Origin: Rostratula benghalensis
Taxonomy: Eukaryota; Chordata; Aves; Charadriiformes; Rostratulidae
DNA length: 64,000 nucleotides
Reading direction: 5' to 3'
Assembly (NCBI GenBank): GCA_013399305.1
Contig: VXAI01000244.1
Coordinates: forward strand, 688,722-752,721
Shown: one piece after another, positions 54,838 through 64,000 of the stretch
Layout: the number at the start of each line of letters is the position of its first letter
Position numbering within the stretch: the first letter of the stretch is position 1
The notes under the pieces: model-generated
What the model saw: only the letters and a program-made list of their open reading frames with translations
Databases searched by the model: none
Told to the model about the DNA's origin: nothing
Translations under genes and position numbers: made by a program

Positions 54838-55697
54838 TAGAGGGGGAGTCAGTCATGGAAAACCTAAGTTTCACAGACGTCCTTGAAACGTGTTTCTCCC
54901 CTGCCCTTCCTAAGCAGGAACCTGCTTTCGGGTGAGGAAATCCCTGCCGCGTCTCTGGCACCGAGCTGACTCTGGGCAGCTCCTTCCCCGGGGTTCCCAG
55001 CCCAGGTGCTGGCACAGGATCAGGCCTTCACCCCCGGTGCCGCGCTGTGACGGGGACTGGGCTCTGCAGCTGATGGTAGTTTGTGGTGTGAGGCTGTTCT
55101 CGGGTAACTGACGCTTTCCAGTGACCATCAATGATTTGCAGGAGTCAGTCACGCTGCTGAGCTGTCGGCCTGGAGGCAGAATTCCTGTTGCAGAGACCAA
55201 ATTTCACTGCATCCTGCCCTGCTTCGGGATAGAGGCAAAGCCGTGAACACACGGAGCTCCTGAGGACAACCCTCCTCAGCACAGGCGGAGCAGAGTCTGA
55301 GCAGGATGCACAAACTGGAGAGCTCCAGTGCGGCCCCAGGAGAAGGGGGGGGGCAGCACCTCACTTGTCCCAGGGACAGGGTCCACCTGAGGCACCGGGG
55401 CAGCCCTGGTGTCCCTGGCGTGGAGCCCACGGTGCCCTCCGTGAGGGATGCCCCAGAGCCCCCACTGTGGGCAGTGGCACCGCCAGGGTTTGGCCCCAGC
55501 AGTTCTGTGCTGAGAGCTGTGGGAGGACTTCACAGGTCAGACCCGTTTGTGCTGTACGTTGCAGAGCAGCAAAGCAGAGGGGAGCTTTTGAGATGCAGAC
55601 AGATCTGCTCAAAAATAGTGATTGCACATTTCCACAGCTGTCGTTTATCCTCTCGGGTCTGTCCTGGGGCGACGCTGAATGCTGAGGCTTGGTTCAT

Positions 55698-64000
<8,303 letters not shown>

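Larger units (their letters stand above)
54640..55697 (-). other. PHTF1: PHTF1 3' UTR (probable)
   Basis: This runs from the PHTF1 stop codon to just past a minus-strand AATAAA. The part next to the signal is AT-rich and looks like a typical transcript end, while 55.0-55.6 kb is GC-rich. Open frames of up to 138 codons here lack any domain. The length of about 1 kb is inferred from the first good minus-strand signal. Confidence 0.6.

Overview
The window is vertebrate nuclear DNA, most likely from a bird. It holds large parts of two multi-exon genes in tail-to-tail order. MAGI3 (membrane-associated guanylate kinase with WW and PDZ domains) is on the + strand, and PHTF1 (putative homeodomain transcription factor 1, in practice a multi-pass membrane protein) is on the - strand. 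The two genes are neighbours in the same order at human 1p13.2, which supports both calls. The bird assignment is an inference from short introns, GC-rich CpG islands that break into assembly gaps, and the lack of any SINE or LINE that I can recognise.

Layout. Bases 1-26352 contain no coding exon that I can support. They are probably MAGI3 intron 1 or its 5' flank. They begin with a CpG-rich 300 bp, carry a 47-bp compound minisatellite at 13.2 kb and a telomere-like TTGGGG tract at 15.1 kb, and include a second CpG island at 23.3-23.75 kb whose core is an assembly gap. MAGI3 coding exons run from 26353 to 52505. There are nineteen consecutive internal exons, then two alternative last exons: a short one at 50884-50933 and a long one at 51424-52505. 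Every exon junction was checked for GT/AG ends and reading phase, and all join into one open frame of about 1013 or 1357 codons. Only the first exon (start codon and most of the first PDZ domain) is missing. Bases 52506 to about 54410 are MAGI3 3' UTR. About 54640 to 55697 is the probable PHTF1 3' UTR. PHTF1 coding exons run on the - strand from 55698 to the right edge. There are sixteen exons, the most 5' one cut by the window end, giving about 716 residues. The PHTF1 5' part lies in a CpG island that also contains an assembly gap.

Function. The two products are not known to share a pathway. MAGI3 is a scaffold at cell junctions: its PDZ domains bind C-terminal tails of receptors and phosphatases such as PTEN. 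PHTF1 is an ER-membrane protein best known from male germ cells. What they share here is the convergent 3' region, where polyadenylation signals on both strands lie within a few hundred bases.

No new biological system was found. The points most worth a second look are: a 78-bp PHTF1 intron that is open in frame, a duplicated splice donor in PHTF1, the GGGAT quadruplex-type array in MAGI3, the unsequenced CpG island upstream of MAGI3 exon 2, and the alternative MAGI3 tails.
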